NCBI RefSeq assembly: GCF_000336575.1
Contig: NZ_AOPO01000020.1
Location: 1 to 64,000, forward strand
Direction: 5' to 3'
Source of the DNA: Vreelandella titanicae BH1
Lineage (GTDB): Bacteria > Pseudomonadota > Gammaproteobacteria > Pseudomonadales > Halomonadaceae
Length of the DNA stretch: 64,000 bases
Shown here: positions 26,401-33,891 of the stretch, one piece after another
How positions within the stretch are numbered: position 1 is the first letter of the stretch
Layout of the letters: each line of letters opens with the position of its first letter
Notes under the pieces: model-generated
The model's input: only the letters and a program-made list of their open reading frames with translations
What the model was told of the DNA's origin: nothing
Databases searched by the model: none
Program-made: the position numbers and the translations under genes

Positions 26401-28089
26401 ATGGTGGCGCAGCAGGATGAGTTTGAAACAATAGTAAGTACAACAGTGATCGAGTCTCTGCTGAATACCTTGATCGAAACCGGTGGCGTCTCGCTCTGTC
26501 TTGCTGCGACGGGAGCTCGTCCAGAGCCCATTGTCTTGATGGAGCAGCACCAGGGCCAAGCATTGGTGATGGATCTTTCCTCTGTTGACTATTTACTTCA
26601 CCATTTACAGGGTGGTGCTGCGTTTTACTTGCGCGGGCAGGCGCAGGGGAAAGTGCTGCAAACGCCGCTCCTGCAACTGACGGAGACGCGTCAGGCCGGG
26701 GGGCGCTTTTTGTGTTGCAGTGATTATCCTGCATCGTTGGAAGTGCTGCAGCGTCGTGAGTCCTTCCGTGCTGAGCTGCGCATGGGGATGGTGGTGTCGG
26801 CAGGTTTGTATGGTGGTGATGCCGAGATAGAGGGTGAGCTGCGGGATTTATCCCAGGACGGCTGCCAGCTTGAATTGCCATTGGCCGCTAGCGGGCTGCT
26901 AGCGGGAGCCGCTAGCCCGCTAAAGTTGGCGTTTACCTTCCCCGACGGCACCTACTTTGAAGTGCTTGGAGAGGCTCGTCATCAAAAAACCGACGCTGAG
27001 CGCCATCTACTGCGCGTCGGTTTTAACTTCGTTGAGTGTAGTGCGGAGCAAGAGCGGCAAATTTGGTATTTCGTGTGTGAAATAGAGCGCGAAGCGGCAC
27101 GCTATAAAAAAGAAGAACAAAACGAGCGTCAGCCCTCTCCGCTGTTCGCGCTGCCAAGCAAACGATCCGGTGCAGGAGAGTTGCTTGGGCGGCGTGATGT
27201 CAAGCGCTACGCGACCCCTATGGCGCGTCGGCTTGTCAAAGTCGCTGCCTATCTGGATACACAGTTGTTGTCGTTACAACAAGGTAGCGATATCGATGGG
27301 CGTCAGCTCTCCCGCTATGCTGATCGCATATTGGGTCTTCATGAAGAGGATCGTGAGGCGCTGCTATTTGCTTCACGTTGCTTATCTCCCGAGCCTTTAA
27401 TAGTGCGCCACGGTATTGCTGTGGCTGTGCATTTGCTCGATTTTGTGGGTGCCAGCATGCCTCGTGAGTTGCGCAAGGCGATAGTGGCCAGCGGTCTTAT
27501 TCACGATCTTGGCAAGGCGCTTGTGCCTCAGGTGCTGTTCAAGGCGCCGCACTTTGAAGCTAAGCATCGAGAGGCGATCAGTGAGCATGTCCAGCTGTTG
27601 CTAGACCGCTTACATAACTGCCAATGGCTGTCTGCGGGTATTGTCCAGGCGGTGATTGGGGGGGTTAACGAGCGTATGGATGGTAGTGGGTATCCATGCG
27701 GGTTGAGTGGGGCTGACCTCAGTGAACTGGCTAAGGCGAGTGCTGTTGTCGACGTAGTAGAAGCTATGCGACGTGACCGTGCAGATCGTCCAGCTAAAAC
27801 AGCACAGCAAATTTATCGGCATTTATTGCAGCACCCACACCATTTTGATATGCGTTGGATTAAACGCTATATCGATCATTTCAAGGGATTGCCAATAGGT
27901 TCGCTGGCGCAGTTCTCTAGCCAGCAGAAGGGGTGGATCTTACGTCTTGATGCTAAAGGCAACCCCACAGAGGTGTTGCTTGCGCCACAGGTCGAGCCGC
28001 CAATGCGTGACAATGTGGGAGTGATCGTGGGGGGTAATATCGCTGAGCGACTTGGGCGAACTGTCGGTGAGATCGCCGTGTCTACTTGA
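26401..28089 (+). CDS. YcgR-like PilZ protein fused to a degenerate HD-GYP domain
   Basis: This 562-residue cytoplasmic protein has three parts. Residues 1-110 resemble the YcgR N-terminal domain. Residues 115-230 form a PilZ domain with both c-di-GMP-binding motifs, RRESFR at 118-123 and DLSQDG at 149-154. Residues about 280-500 form an HD-GYP domain with H337, the HD pair in I-H-D-L-G-K (368-369), H396 and G-S-G-Y-P (428-432). The usual H-H-E-R is V-N-E-R at 422-425, so two metal-ligand histidines are missing. I infer a flagellar c-di-GMP effector whose phosphodiesterase part may be inactive or altered. The ATG at 26401 has a weak Shine-Dalgarno (GAGGCGAG). Confidence 0.85.
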   Translation: MVAQQDEFETIVSTTVIESLLNTLIETGGVSLCLAATGARPEPIVLMEQHQGQALVMDLSSVDYLLHHLQGGAAFYLRGQAQGKVLQTPLLQLTETRQAGGRFLCCSDYPASLEVLQRRESFRAELRMGMVVSAGLYGGDAEIEGELRDLSQDGCQLELPLAASGLLAGAASPLKLAFTFPDGTYFEVLGEARHQKTDAERHLLRVGFNFVECSAEQERQIWYFVCEIEREAARYKKEEQNERQPSPLFALPSKRSGAGELLGRRDVKRYATPMARRLVKVAAYLDTQLLSLQQGSDIDGRQLSRYADRILGLHEEDREALLFASRCLSPEPLIVRHGIAVAVHLLDFVGASMPRELRKAIVASGLIHDLGKALVPQVLFKAPHFEAKHREAISEHVQLLLDRLHNCQWLSAGIVQAVIGGVNERMDGSGYPCGLSGADLSELAKASAVVDVVEAMRRDRADRPAKTAQQIYRHLLQHPHHFDMRWIKRYIDHFKGLPIGSLAQFSSQQKGWILRLDAKGNPTEVLLAPQVEPPMRDNVGVIVGGNIAERLGRTVGEIAVST

Positions 28090-28162
28090 GTAAGCAGGAA
28101 GTTAATGCGTGATGGCAGTTGGTCGAGTCATGAGCTGCGCTGAAAAAAGCGTTGTAAGCCGT

Positions 28163-28189
28163 TAAAGTCCCCCAGGCTCACGCCGATAG
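28163..28189 (+). promoter_or_regulatory. Sigma-28 (FliA) promoter for fliS
   Basis: The sequence reads TAAAGTCC, an 11-base spacer, then GCCGATAG: 13 of 16 consensus positions with exact spacing, about 100 bases upstream of the fliS ATG. It lies in the 198-base gap after the PilZ/HD gene and should drive fliS, fliT and the two genes behind them. Confidence 0.88.
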
Positions 28190-28287
28190 ATACTAGTAGT
28201 GCCGTTTGTTGTTTATTTTTATCTTTTAATAATCGTGGTCTCTCCTTATCCAGGGTGAGCATAAAACCACGTATAGGAGTTCCGCTT

Positions 28288-28704
28288 ATGACTTACTCTC
28301 GCGGTGGCGCCGCCTATGGGCGGGGAGCTAACGCTTATGCGCGTGTTGGCGTAGAAAGCGGAGTGATGTCGGCAGATCCTCATCAGCTTATTGTGATGTT
28401 GTTTGACGGCGCCCAGGCCGCTATTCGTGCTGCACGCATCCATATTCAGTCGGGTAATACGGCCGAGAAAGGCAAGTCGATATCGAAAGCGCTGGATATT
28501 GTAAATAACGGTCTCGTAGCCGCTCTTGATCAAGAGCAGGGCGGCGAGATTGCCGAACGCTTAGCATCGCTTTATGACTATATTTCGCGCCTACTGTTGG
28601 CGGCGAATCTGCGTAACGATGAAGAGAGCTTAAATCAGGCCGAACGCCTGCTCGAAGATATCGCCTCAGCCTGGCGTGATATTGGTCAACAGCAGAGCGC
28701 GTGA
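28288..28704 (+). CDS. fliS: Flagellin export chaperone FliS
   Basis: FliS binds the flagellin C-terminus before export. From ATG 28288 (AGGAG 8 bases upstream) the product is 138 residues. It has the family runs A-D-P-H-Q-L-I-V-M-L-F-D-G-A-Q-A-A-I and K-G-K-S-I-S-K-A-L-D-I-V-N-N-G-L, and Y-D-Y-I-S-R-L-L-L-A-A-N. The frame is open to 28255 but the start used fits ribosome binding and length. Its client flagellin is not encoded in this window. Confidence 0.96.
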   Translation: MTYSRGGAAYGRGANAYARVGVESGVMSADPHQLIVMLFDGAQAAIRAARIHIQSGNTAEKGKSISKALDIVNNGLVAALDQEQGGEIAERLASLYDYISRLLLAANLRNDEESLNQAERLLEDIASAWRDIGQQQSA

Positions 28705-28711
28705 GGCAATA

Positions 28712-29122
28712 ATGTCAGCTCCTATATCCGCTCGTGATAAAAATGCTCAACAGACGCTGCTCACTAGCTATGAAACGCTATTGAGCCGCGTTGAGCACAT
28801 GCACGAACTGGCTAATGGCGAACAGTGGGCAGAGCTAATTGATCAGCGTACCAACTATGTAATGTTGGTGGATCAGTTGCGTGAGCTGGATACCACCGTT
28901 GTGCTTGATGCCGCTGCTCAGCAGCGTAAGGCAGAACTGCTGGAGCGCATCCTTGAGCACGATGTGGAAATACGGCGTCGTTTGGTGGCGCGCCGTGATG
29001 AGCTGGGTAAGCTCATAGGGGTATCCCAGCGTCAGCGGAATTTACATAGGGCCTACGCACCACAGCAAGGGGCTCCGGTAGCTTATGACGCCGATGATGC
29101 TGATTCCACGAGGTCATCGTGA
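28712..29122 (+). CDS. fliT: Flagellar chaperone FliT
   Basis: The 136-residue helical protein directly after fliS fits FliT, the chaperone for the FliD cap that in enterobacteria also binds FlhDC. It shows long charged helices with L-L-S-R-V-E-H-M-H-E-L-A and a conserved-looking W-A-E-L-I-D-Q-R segment. Start ATG 28712 has GTGAGG upstream. FliT is weakly conserved, so the call depends on position and helical character. FlhD and FlhC, possible partners, lie 2 kb downstream. Confidence 0.82.
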   Translation: MSAPISARDKNAQQTLLTSYETLLSRVEHMHELANGEQWAELIDQRTNYVMLVDQLRELDTTVVLDAAAQQRKAELLERILEHDVEIRRRLVARRDELGKLIGVSQRQRNLHRAYAPQQGAPVAYDADDADSTRSS

Positions 29123-30534
29123 GTGGTATTACCCCTCTGATTGATACGCTCTTGCACCAAGTGCTTGGGCGGCAAGGCGAGTTGTCGCTGCAGCGAGCAT
29201 TGAGTCAGCCTGTGAAGCCCGTTTCACCCGGCGAGGGGCCGCGTGCCGTAATGGGTGATGCCAATCTGGATGGCCGTGCGTCGACATCGCCGCTAGGCGA
29301 CCTAAAGCGTTTACCGCACCCTCTTGATGGGGGGCGAACGTTGCCCCGAGGTGAGGCGCAGCCTTCGCCTTCAGGTTCAACGCAGACCCATTTTAGTCCT
29401 GCAGCACGAACAATCGCCGACGTGCTGCTGCGCTTTCCAGCCCCTCCCTCGGTAATGCGGCCCGAAGCACCTCTTATCACCAGTCAGGAAGCGCCAGCAG
29501 CGAGTACAGTAGCAACACGCTTAGAGGCAAGTATTCGCGATAGTGGTTTGTTTTATGAGTCGCATCTAAAGCGCTGGTTTCAAGGTGAGGGAACCCGCCA
29601 GCAGCTAATGAACCAACCGCAAATGCAATCCGGCCCTCGCCCGCTTACTCCTCTTTTATCGACAGGCCCGAATGTGTCGCTCCCAGCTGCAGCGCCTTCG
29701 ACGGCGTCTGCCTTGTCTACAGCTGTCTCAGTTGGGGTGCCACTGACTCCACAAATGCCTACGCAGTCAGCTGGAGCGCCCCTGACAGCACAGGCGCTTA
29801 CGCAGGTGGGGGCGGGAGCGCCTTTGGCAGCTCCCCTGGTAGGGCAGGGAGGCATGGCTATTTTACCCAACGTGCCGCTAGTGCCTGTTACTCATGAGCA
29901 AGGCTTAGCGGTTCGGTTGGCGAGCGCGTCCCATTTTTTAGCAACTGGCTCGACGGCTGCTGCCTCCACTACCCCCGCTCAAGGGGCTGCTTCGCAGGTG
30001 TCGACTAATCCTGCCCAGCCGGCCCCTATGCCTGGCGAGGCGCGCGACAGCCATCAGGCAAGGGCGGAGTATAGCCAGGCTAGGGAGATGAGCGATCTGA
30101 TGGCCAATCGACCGGCTCGCGAGGTCGTTCACGAAAGCCTGCAGAGCCTGGTGCGCCACCAGCTTGAAATGTTGGTGATGCCGTCTATTCGCTGGGAAGG
30201 TGATGTCTGGGCAGGCATTTTTATGGCTTTAGTAATCAATTTGCCTACTCGTGAAGAGGGCCAGGAAGGAAAACAGCAGGGGGGAGAGCCAGACGGTGGA
30301 TGGCGTTCTGATATGCAGCTCGATGTTCCCAGTTTAGGGGCATTCAGCGCGTCGCTATGGCTCTATCGAAACGTGTTAAGCATCGATTTCACCACCGAAA
30401 GTACGCACGTTTATCAGCGTATTGACGCTGGACTGCCCGCGTTAGAGAAGCGCCTTAGCGCCTTGGACTTACAAAAAGTGCAGCTTCGCGCGCGCCATAT
30501 CGAAGCGGAGGCACCCCATGGCTACGCCGGGTGA
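29119..30534 (+). CDS. Second FliK-like hook-length control domain protein
   Basis: This 471-residue protein starts with GTG overlapping the fliT stop. Most of it (about 20-340) is low-complexity, Pro/Ala/Ser/Thr/Gln-rich and probably disordered. The last ~120 residues resemble a divergent Flg_hook domain: L-D-V-P-S-L-G-A-F-S-A-S-L-W-L, then L-S-I-D-F-T-T-E-S and a final A-L-E-K-R-L-S-A-L-D-L-Q-K-V segment. The following gene encodes an FlhB-tail homologue. This pairing is known in other flagellated bacteria (for example ylqG-ylqH of Bacillus). I infer a role in export specificity, distinct from the main FliK at 18125. Confidence 0.7.
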   Translation: MSGITPLIDTLLHQVLGRQGELSLQRALSQPVKPVSPGEGPRAVMGDANLDGRASTSPLGDLKRLPHPLDGGRTLPRGEAQPSPSGSTQTHFSPAARTIADVLLRFPAPPSVMRPEAPLITSQEAPAASTVATRLEASIRDSGLFYESHLKRWFQGEGTRQQLMNQPQMQSGPRPLTPLLSTGPNVSLPAAAPSTASALSTAVSVGVPLTPQMPTQSAGAPLTAQALTQVGAGAPLAAPLVGQGGMAILPNVPLVPVTHEQGLAVRLASASHFLATGSTAAASTTPAQGAASQVSTNPAQPAPMPGEARDSHQARAEYSQAREMSDLMANRPAREVVHESLQSLVRHQLEMLVMPSIRWEGDVWAGIFMALVINLPTREEGQEGKQQGGEPDGGWRSDMQLDVPSLGAFSASLWLYRNVLSIDFTTESTHVYQRIDAGLPALEKRLSALDLQKVQLRARHIEAEAPHGYAG

Positions 30535-30811
30535 GCGACGCCGTCAAGCTGTTGCTCTGGCTTACCAGGATAATGACCGTGCTCCACGGGTAGTGGCGAA
30601 AGGCTATGGTGATCTGGCCGAACGTATTATGGCTGAAGCTCAGCGTCAGGGTATTTATGTGCACGATGCGCCTGAGTTGGTAGCGCTTTTAATGCAGCTA
30701 GATCTGGATGCGGAAATTCCGGCAAGTCTCTATCAAATTGTCGCAGAACTGCTGGTGTGGGTGTTCGAACTATCAGAGGAAGGGCTAACTCATCGTGAAA
30801 CGCCTGAGTAG
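30518..30811 (+). CDS. FlhB C-terminal-domain-like protein (FlhX/YlqH type)
   Basis: The 97-residue protein matches only the cytoplasmic tail of FlhB. It contains A-V-A-L-A-Y-Q-D-N-D-R-A-P-R-V-V-A-K-G and L-D-L-D-A-E-I-P-A-S-L-Y-Q-I-V-A-E, equivalent to the part of FlhB just after its NPTH self-cleavage site. The NPTH motif itself is absent (R-R-R-Q-A-V-A-L instead). There are no membrane segments. Start ATG 30518 has GGAGG 6 bases upstream and overlaps the FliK-like gene by 17 bases. Such proteins can stand in for the cleaved FlhB tail in Helicobacter. Confidence 0.88.
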   Translation: MATPGERRRQAVALAYQDNDRAPRVVAKGYGDLAERIMAEAQRQGIYVHDAPELVALLMQLDLDAEIPASLYQIVAELLVWVFELSEEGLTHRETPE

Positions 30812-30873
30812 CCATTTACAGACATTGTATGCAACCATGAGGGTAGGTAATAAAAAGTCATTAATGGCGCCAG

Positions 30874-30879
30874 TATAAT
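30874..30879 (+). promoter_or_regulatory. Probable -10 element of the flhDC promoter
   Basis: A perfect TATAAT lies about 40 bases upstream of the flhD ATG. No good -35 hexamer is visible at 16-18 bases, which would fit a promoter that needs an activator, as the class I flhDC promoter does in enterobacteria. Confidence 0.45.
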
Positions 30880-30917
30880 GGTCACAACACCGCGCCTGAG
30901 TCGTTTAATGGGACATT

Positions 30918-31250
30918 ATGAGTCAAACCAACTTTCTCGATGAAATTCAGGAAATTAATTTAGCTTATTTGCTTCTGGCGCAGCGCTTGCTTGATGAAGA
31001 TCGTGAGGCTGCTATGTTTCGCTTAAAAATAGACAGCGATGTTGCCGAGCTGATTGTCTCGCTTAATGCTCGCCAGCTTACCAAGTTGGCGCGAACCAGC
31101 CAATTATTGTGCCGGTTTAGCCAAACGAGTGCCGAGCGGCTTCGACAGCTTACAGATAATCCCCGCGATCAGGGGTTGGCAGGGCTTCATGCATCACTGC
31201 TGTTGGCAAGCGATGCATTTGAGCCAATGCCATCGGGAGGCGAGAAGTGA
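30918..31250 (+). CDS. flhD: Flagellar master regulator subunit FlhD
   Basis: FlhD forms the FlhD4C2 activator of class II flagellar promoters. The 110-residue product begins near [20 protein letters not shown], a run close to the enterobacterial one. It contains [15 protein letters not shown], the helix-turn-helix-like region. It is about 110 bases after the FlhX-type gene and overlaps flhC. FlhDC next to FlhF and FliA is an unusual mix of flagellar control styles. Confidence 0.95.
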   Translation: MSQTNFLDEIQEINLAYLLLAQRLLDEDREAAMFRLKIDSDVAELIVSLNARQLTKLARTSQLLCRFSQTSAERLRQLTDNPRDQGLAGLHASLLLASDAFEPMPSGGEK

Positions 31251-31789
31251 GCCAGAAAAGCTTGGTCGATGAAATGCACCAAGTGCAGCTGGCAATCGAA
31301 TTGATTGAGCTGGGTGCGCGCCTTCAGGTGCTGGAAACAGAAACGGAATTAAGCCGCACGCGTTTGATCAAGCTGTATAAGGAAGTGCGTGGCATGTCAC
31401 CGCCTAAGGGCATGCTGCCTTTTTCCACCGACTGGTTTATTACTTGGCTTCCCAATGTGCATTCGTCGCTGTTTTACAACATTTATTTAAGCCTGAAGGA
31501 GGCGGCAGGCTGTGATCGCATCGATGCCTTTGTCAAAGCATATCGGCTCTATGACGAGCAAATGTCGCTGGAAAAGGTGGAGCCGGTTCTCGGGTTAACC
31601 CGTGCGTGGACGCTGATACGCTTTTTCGAGAGTGATTTGCTCCAGCTTAATCAGTGTACGCGTTGCACTGGGCAGTTTGTGGCGCACGCTCATAGTCCCG
31701 CTCAACACTATGTGTGCGGTATTTGTCAGCCCCCCTCAAGAGCGGGTAAAACGCGCAAAGCACAGCGGGAGAATAGTGAAAAAATGTAA
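31247..31789 (+). CDS. flhC: Flagellar master regulator subunit FlhC
   Basis: FlhC is the DNA-contacting partner of FlhD. The 180-residue product starts with GTG overlapping the flhD stop (GTGA). It contains [13 protein letters not shown] and the C-terminal zinc cluster with two Cys pairs (C-T-R-C and, about 20 residues later, C-G-I-C), which is required in E. coli FlhC. After the zinc site the tail is basic and short. The complex would activate the flgB, fliF, fliE, flhB and similar promoters. Confidence 0.95.
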   Translation: MSQKSLVDEMHQVQLAIELIELGARLQVLETETELSRTRLIKLYKEVRGMSPPKGMLPFSTDWFITWLPNVHSSLFYNIYLSLKEAAGCDRIDAFVKAYRLYDEQMSLEKVEPVLGLTRAWTLIRFFESDLLQLNQCTRCTGQFVAHAHSPAQHYVCGICQPPSRAGKTRKAQRENSEKM

Positions 31790-31927
31790 CAATCTCTGCG
31801 ATTACATCACTGATGGTGTGAAGTAGGGTATAAGACAGTAATGAGTACTAACAAGAAATAAGTGTATTGGCTTAGATAGGCCTAAAAGCCAGTGGTGCTT
31901 TTTCATTAAACAGACGTCTGACCCTAG

Positions 31928-31933
31928 TATAAT
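31928..31933 (+). promoter_or_regulatory. Possible -10 element upstream of motA
   Basis: A perfect TATAAT lies about 105 bases before the motA start, in the 246-base gap after flhC. The hexamer 17 bases upstream (ATTAAA) is a poor -35. In E. coli the mot-che operon is sigma-28 dependent, but I see no sigma-28 match here. Confidence 0.35.
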
Positions 31934-32035
31934 AGGGCTAAGACATGCTTGGAATGGAACATTGCTTAAACATCAGATCAGGTGGCTAAGTTTTGGTTCC
32001 CTAATTTAATACTGAATACCGCAAGGATCCTGCTT

Positions 32036-32905
32036 GTGCTGATACCTCTAGGTTATGTAATCGTATTGCTATCTGTGTTTGGTGGCTATGTGCTGGCAGG
32101 TGGCAGCTTAGGCCCCTTGTATCAACCTCTTGAGCTGCTGATTATTGGCGGAGCCGGGGTTGGTGCATTTATCGCAGCGAACAATGGCAAAGCGATTAAA
32201 GCGACCTTTAAAATTTTGCCCCGGCTCAAGCGCGCCAAAAAATATAACAAAGAACTTTATATGGAGCTGATGGCGCTGCAGTATAAATTACTCTCCAAAA
32301 TTCGCCGTGAAGGCATGTTAGGCATTGAACGGGATATTGATAATCCCGAGGAGAGCCCGCTGTTTCAAGAGCATCCTACGGTATTGGCTGATCCTCATAT
32401 CATGAATTTTCTAACGGACTATCTGCGCTTAATGGTAAGCGGTGGTATGGAACCCATGGAAATTGATGAGCTGATGCTGCACGAGATTGAGGTCTTTGAG
32501 CAGGAAGCTCATATTCCTGTCGATGCCATTGCCAAAGTCGGCGATGCCATGCCTGCCTTCGGCATCGTGGCGGCAGTAATGGGGGTCGTTAAAACACTCA
32601 CCTACGCCGATGCTACGCCGACTCAGATGGGTGTGATGATCGGCCAAGCGCTAGTGGGCACCTTCTTGGGTATTTTGCTGGGCTATGGTTTTGTTAGTCC
32701 GCTGGCAAGTTACATCGAACGGCAGGCGAAAGAAGCCGAAAAAATGCTCCAGTGTATTCGCATTACGCTGCTCGCTAGCTTGCACGGTTATGCGCCGCAG
32801 TTGGCTGTTGAATTTGGTCGCAAGGCACTGTTTGCCGCCGAGCGCCCTAGTTTTACGGAGCTTGAAGAGTATGTAAGGGATGCAAAAAAGGCCGGTAACG
32901 CATGA
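32036..32905 (+). CDS. motA: Flagellar stator protein MotA
   Basis: MotA and MotB form the torque-generating ion channel in the inner membrane. From GTG 32036 (AAGGA 8 bases upstream) the product is 289 residues, starting (V/M)-L-I-P-L-G-Y-V-I-V-L-L-S-V-F-G-G-Y, closely like E. coli MotA. It has four hydrophobic helices, including P-A-F-G-I-V-A-A-V-M-G-V-V-K-T-L and G-T-F-L-G-I-L-L-G-Y-G-F. A GTG at 31982 would add 18 residues; the internal start matches the family better. It overlaps motB by 4 bases. Confidence 0.96.
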   Translation: MLIPLGYVIVLLSVFGGYVLAGGSLGPLYQPLELLIIGGAGVGAFIAANNGKAIKATFKILPRLKRAKKYNKELYMELMALQYKLLSKIRREGMLGIERDIDNPEESPLFQEHPTVLADPHIMNFLTDYLRLMVSGGMEPMEIDELMLHEIEVFEQEAHIPVDAIAKVGDAMPAFGIVAAVMGVVKTLTYADATPTQMGVMIGQALVGTFLGILLGYGFVSPLASYIERQAKEAEKMLQCIRITLLASLHGYAPQLAVEFGRKALFAAERPSFTELEEYVRDAKKAGNA

Positions 32906-33849
32906 GTAAGGGTGGTGACAAGCGTCCGATTGTCATTCGACGCAAAAAAGTCGTCCATGCCCATCACGGTGGTGCCTGGAAAATTGCCCTAGCGGATTTT
33001 ATGACTGCTCTGATGGCCTTTTTTTTGGTGCTATGGCTTTTGAGCGTTTCCAGTGAAGAGACGCGCAAGGGGGTGGCAGAGTACTTTAGCACCCCCCTGG
33101 TGACGGCGATAACCGGTGGCGATCGTTCGGGCAGCACCAGCGCGATTCCCGGCGGCGGGCCCGATCCCACTCATAGCGATGGGGAGCGGGCGCGCATTGA
33201 TAGCCTTCAGCGCACTCGTCCAAGCATGCAGGAACGAAACTTTTTCCGGGATTTACAAGAGCGTATTGAACGGGCCATTGAGCGAGATCCCGAGCTGCGC
33301 CAGTTGCGCAATCAAATGCGGTTTGACTTGACCCGCGAAGGGCTGCGCATACAGCTACTCGATACCGACCAGCGCCCCATGTTTGAGCTGGGTAGCGACC
33401 AAGTGGCGCCTTATATGCGCAGCTTGTTACGTACCATCGCACCGCTGCTAAATGAGCTTCCCAATGAGCTAAGTATCAGCGGGCATACCGATAGCGTTCC
33501 CTATGCGGGAGGCTATCGTGGTTACAGTAACTGGGAACTTTCCAATGATCGCGCTAATGCGTCGCGCCGCGAGCTTATTGCGGGTGGCTTTGATCCAGGT
33601 CAGTTACTACGCGTGTCGGGCTTTGCAGATCGTGTGTTATTGCCCGAGACTGAGCCAACCGATCCTATCAATCGACGCATAGAGCTGGTGGTGTTGTTTC
33701 CGGAAATTGCTGATGCGATTCGCAATCCTACTGTAATGGAGTCGGGAGATGCATCGCCAGAAGCTTCAATCGAAGCACTAGAAGCTTCAGCCGAAGCGCA
33801 AATTGAATCAACACAACAAGACGAGCCTCAGGTTCAAGCGCAAGAGTGA
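32902..33849 (+). CDS. motB: Flagellar stator protein MotB
   Basis: MotB anchors the stator to peptidoglycan. The 315-residue product has a basic N-terminus and one transmembrane helix, with the ion-binding aspartate at position 32 (A-L-A-D-F-M-T-A-L-M), the same number as E. coli MotB D32. A periplasmic OmpA-like domain follows, with S-G-H-T-D-S-V-P and N-R-R-I-E-L-V-V. The last 40 residues are an acidic Ala/Glu-rich tail. The helix resembles proton-type MotB, but ion choice cannot be proven from sequence. Confidence 0.96.
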   Translation: MSKGGDKRPIVIRRKKVVHAHHGGAWKIALADFMTALMAFFLVLWLLSVSSEETRKGVAEYFSTPLVTAITGGDRSGSTSAIPGGGPDPTHSDGERARIDSLQRTRPSMQERNFFRDLQERIERAIERDPELRQLRNQMRFDLTREGLRIQLLDTDQRPMFELGSDQVAPYMRSLLRTIAPLLNELPNELSISGHTDSVPYAGGYRGYSNWELSNDRANASRRELIAGGFDPGQLLRVSGFADRVLLPETEPTDPINRRIELVVLFPEIADAIRNPTVMESGDASPEASIEALEASAEAQIESTQQDEPQVQAQE

Positions 33850-33891
33850 TCTGAGCCTGTCATAAAAGACGACGTTAAGGTGGAGCGGTGT

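Noticed and set aside
26369-26881. Minus-strand open frame opposite the PilZ/HD gene
   Set aside because: It is antisense to a well-supported domain protein and has a low-complexity, Pro/Ser/His-rich composition typical of shadow frames.
31890-31940. Sigma-28 promoter upstream of motA
   Set aside because: TAAACAGA at 11 bases from AGTATAAT has a poor -10; I kept only the TATAAT as a weak sigma-70-type element.
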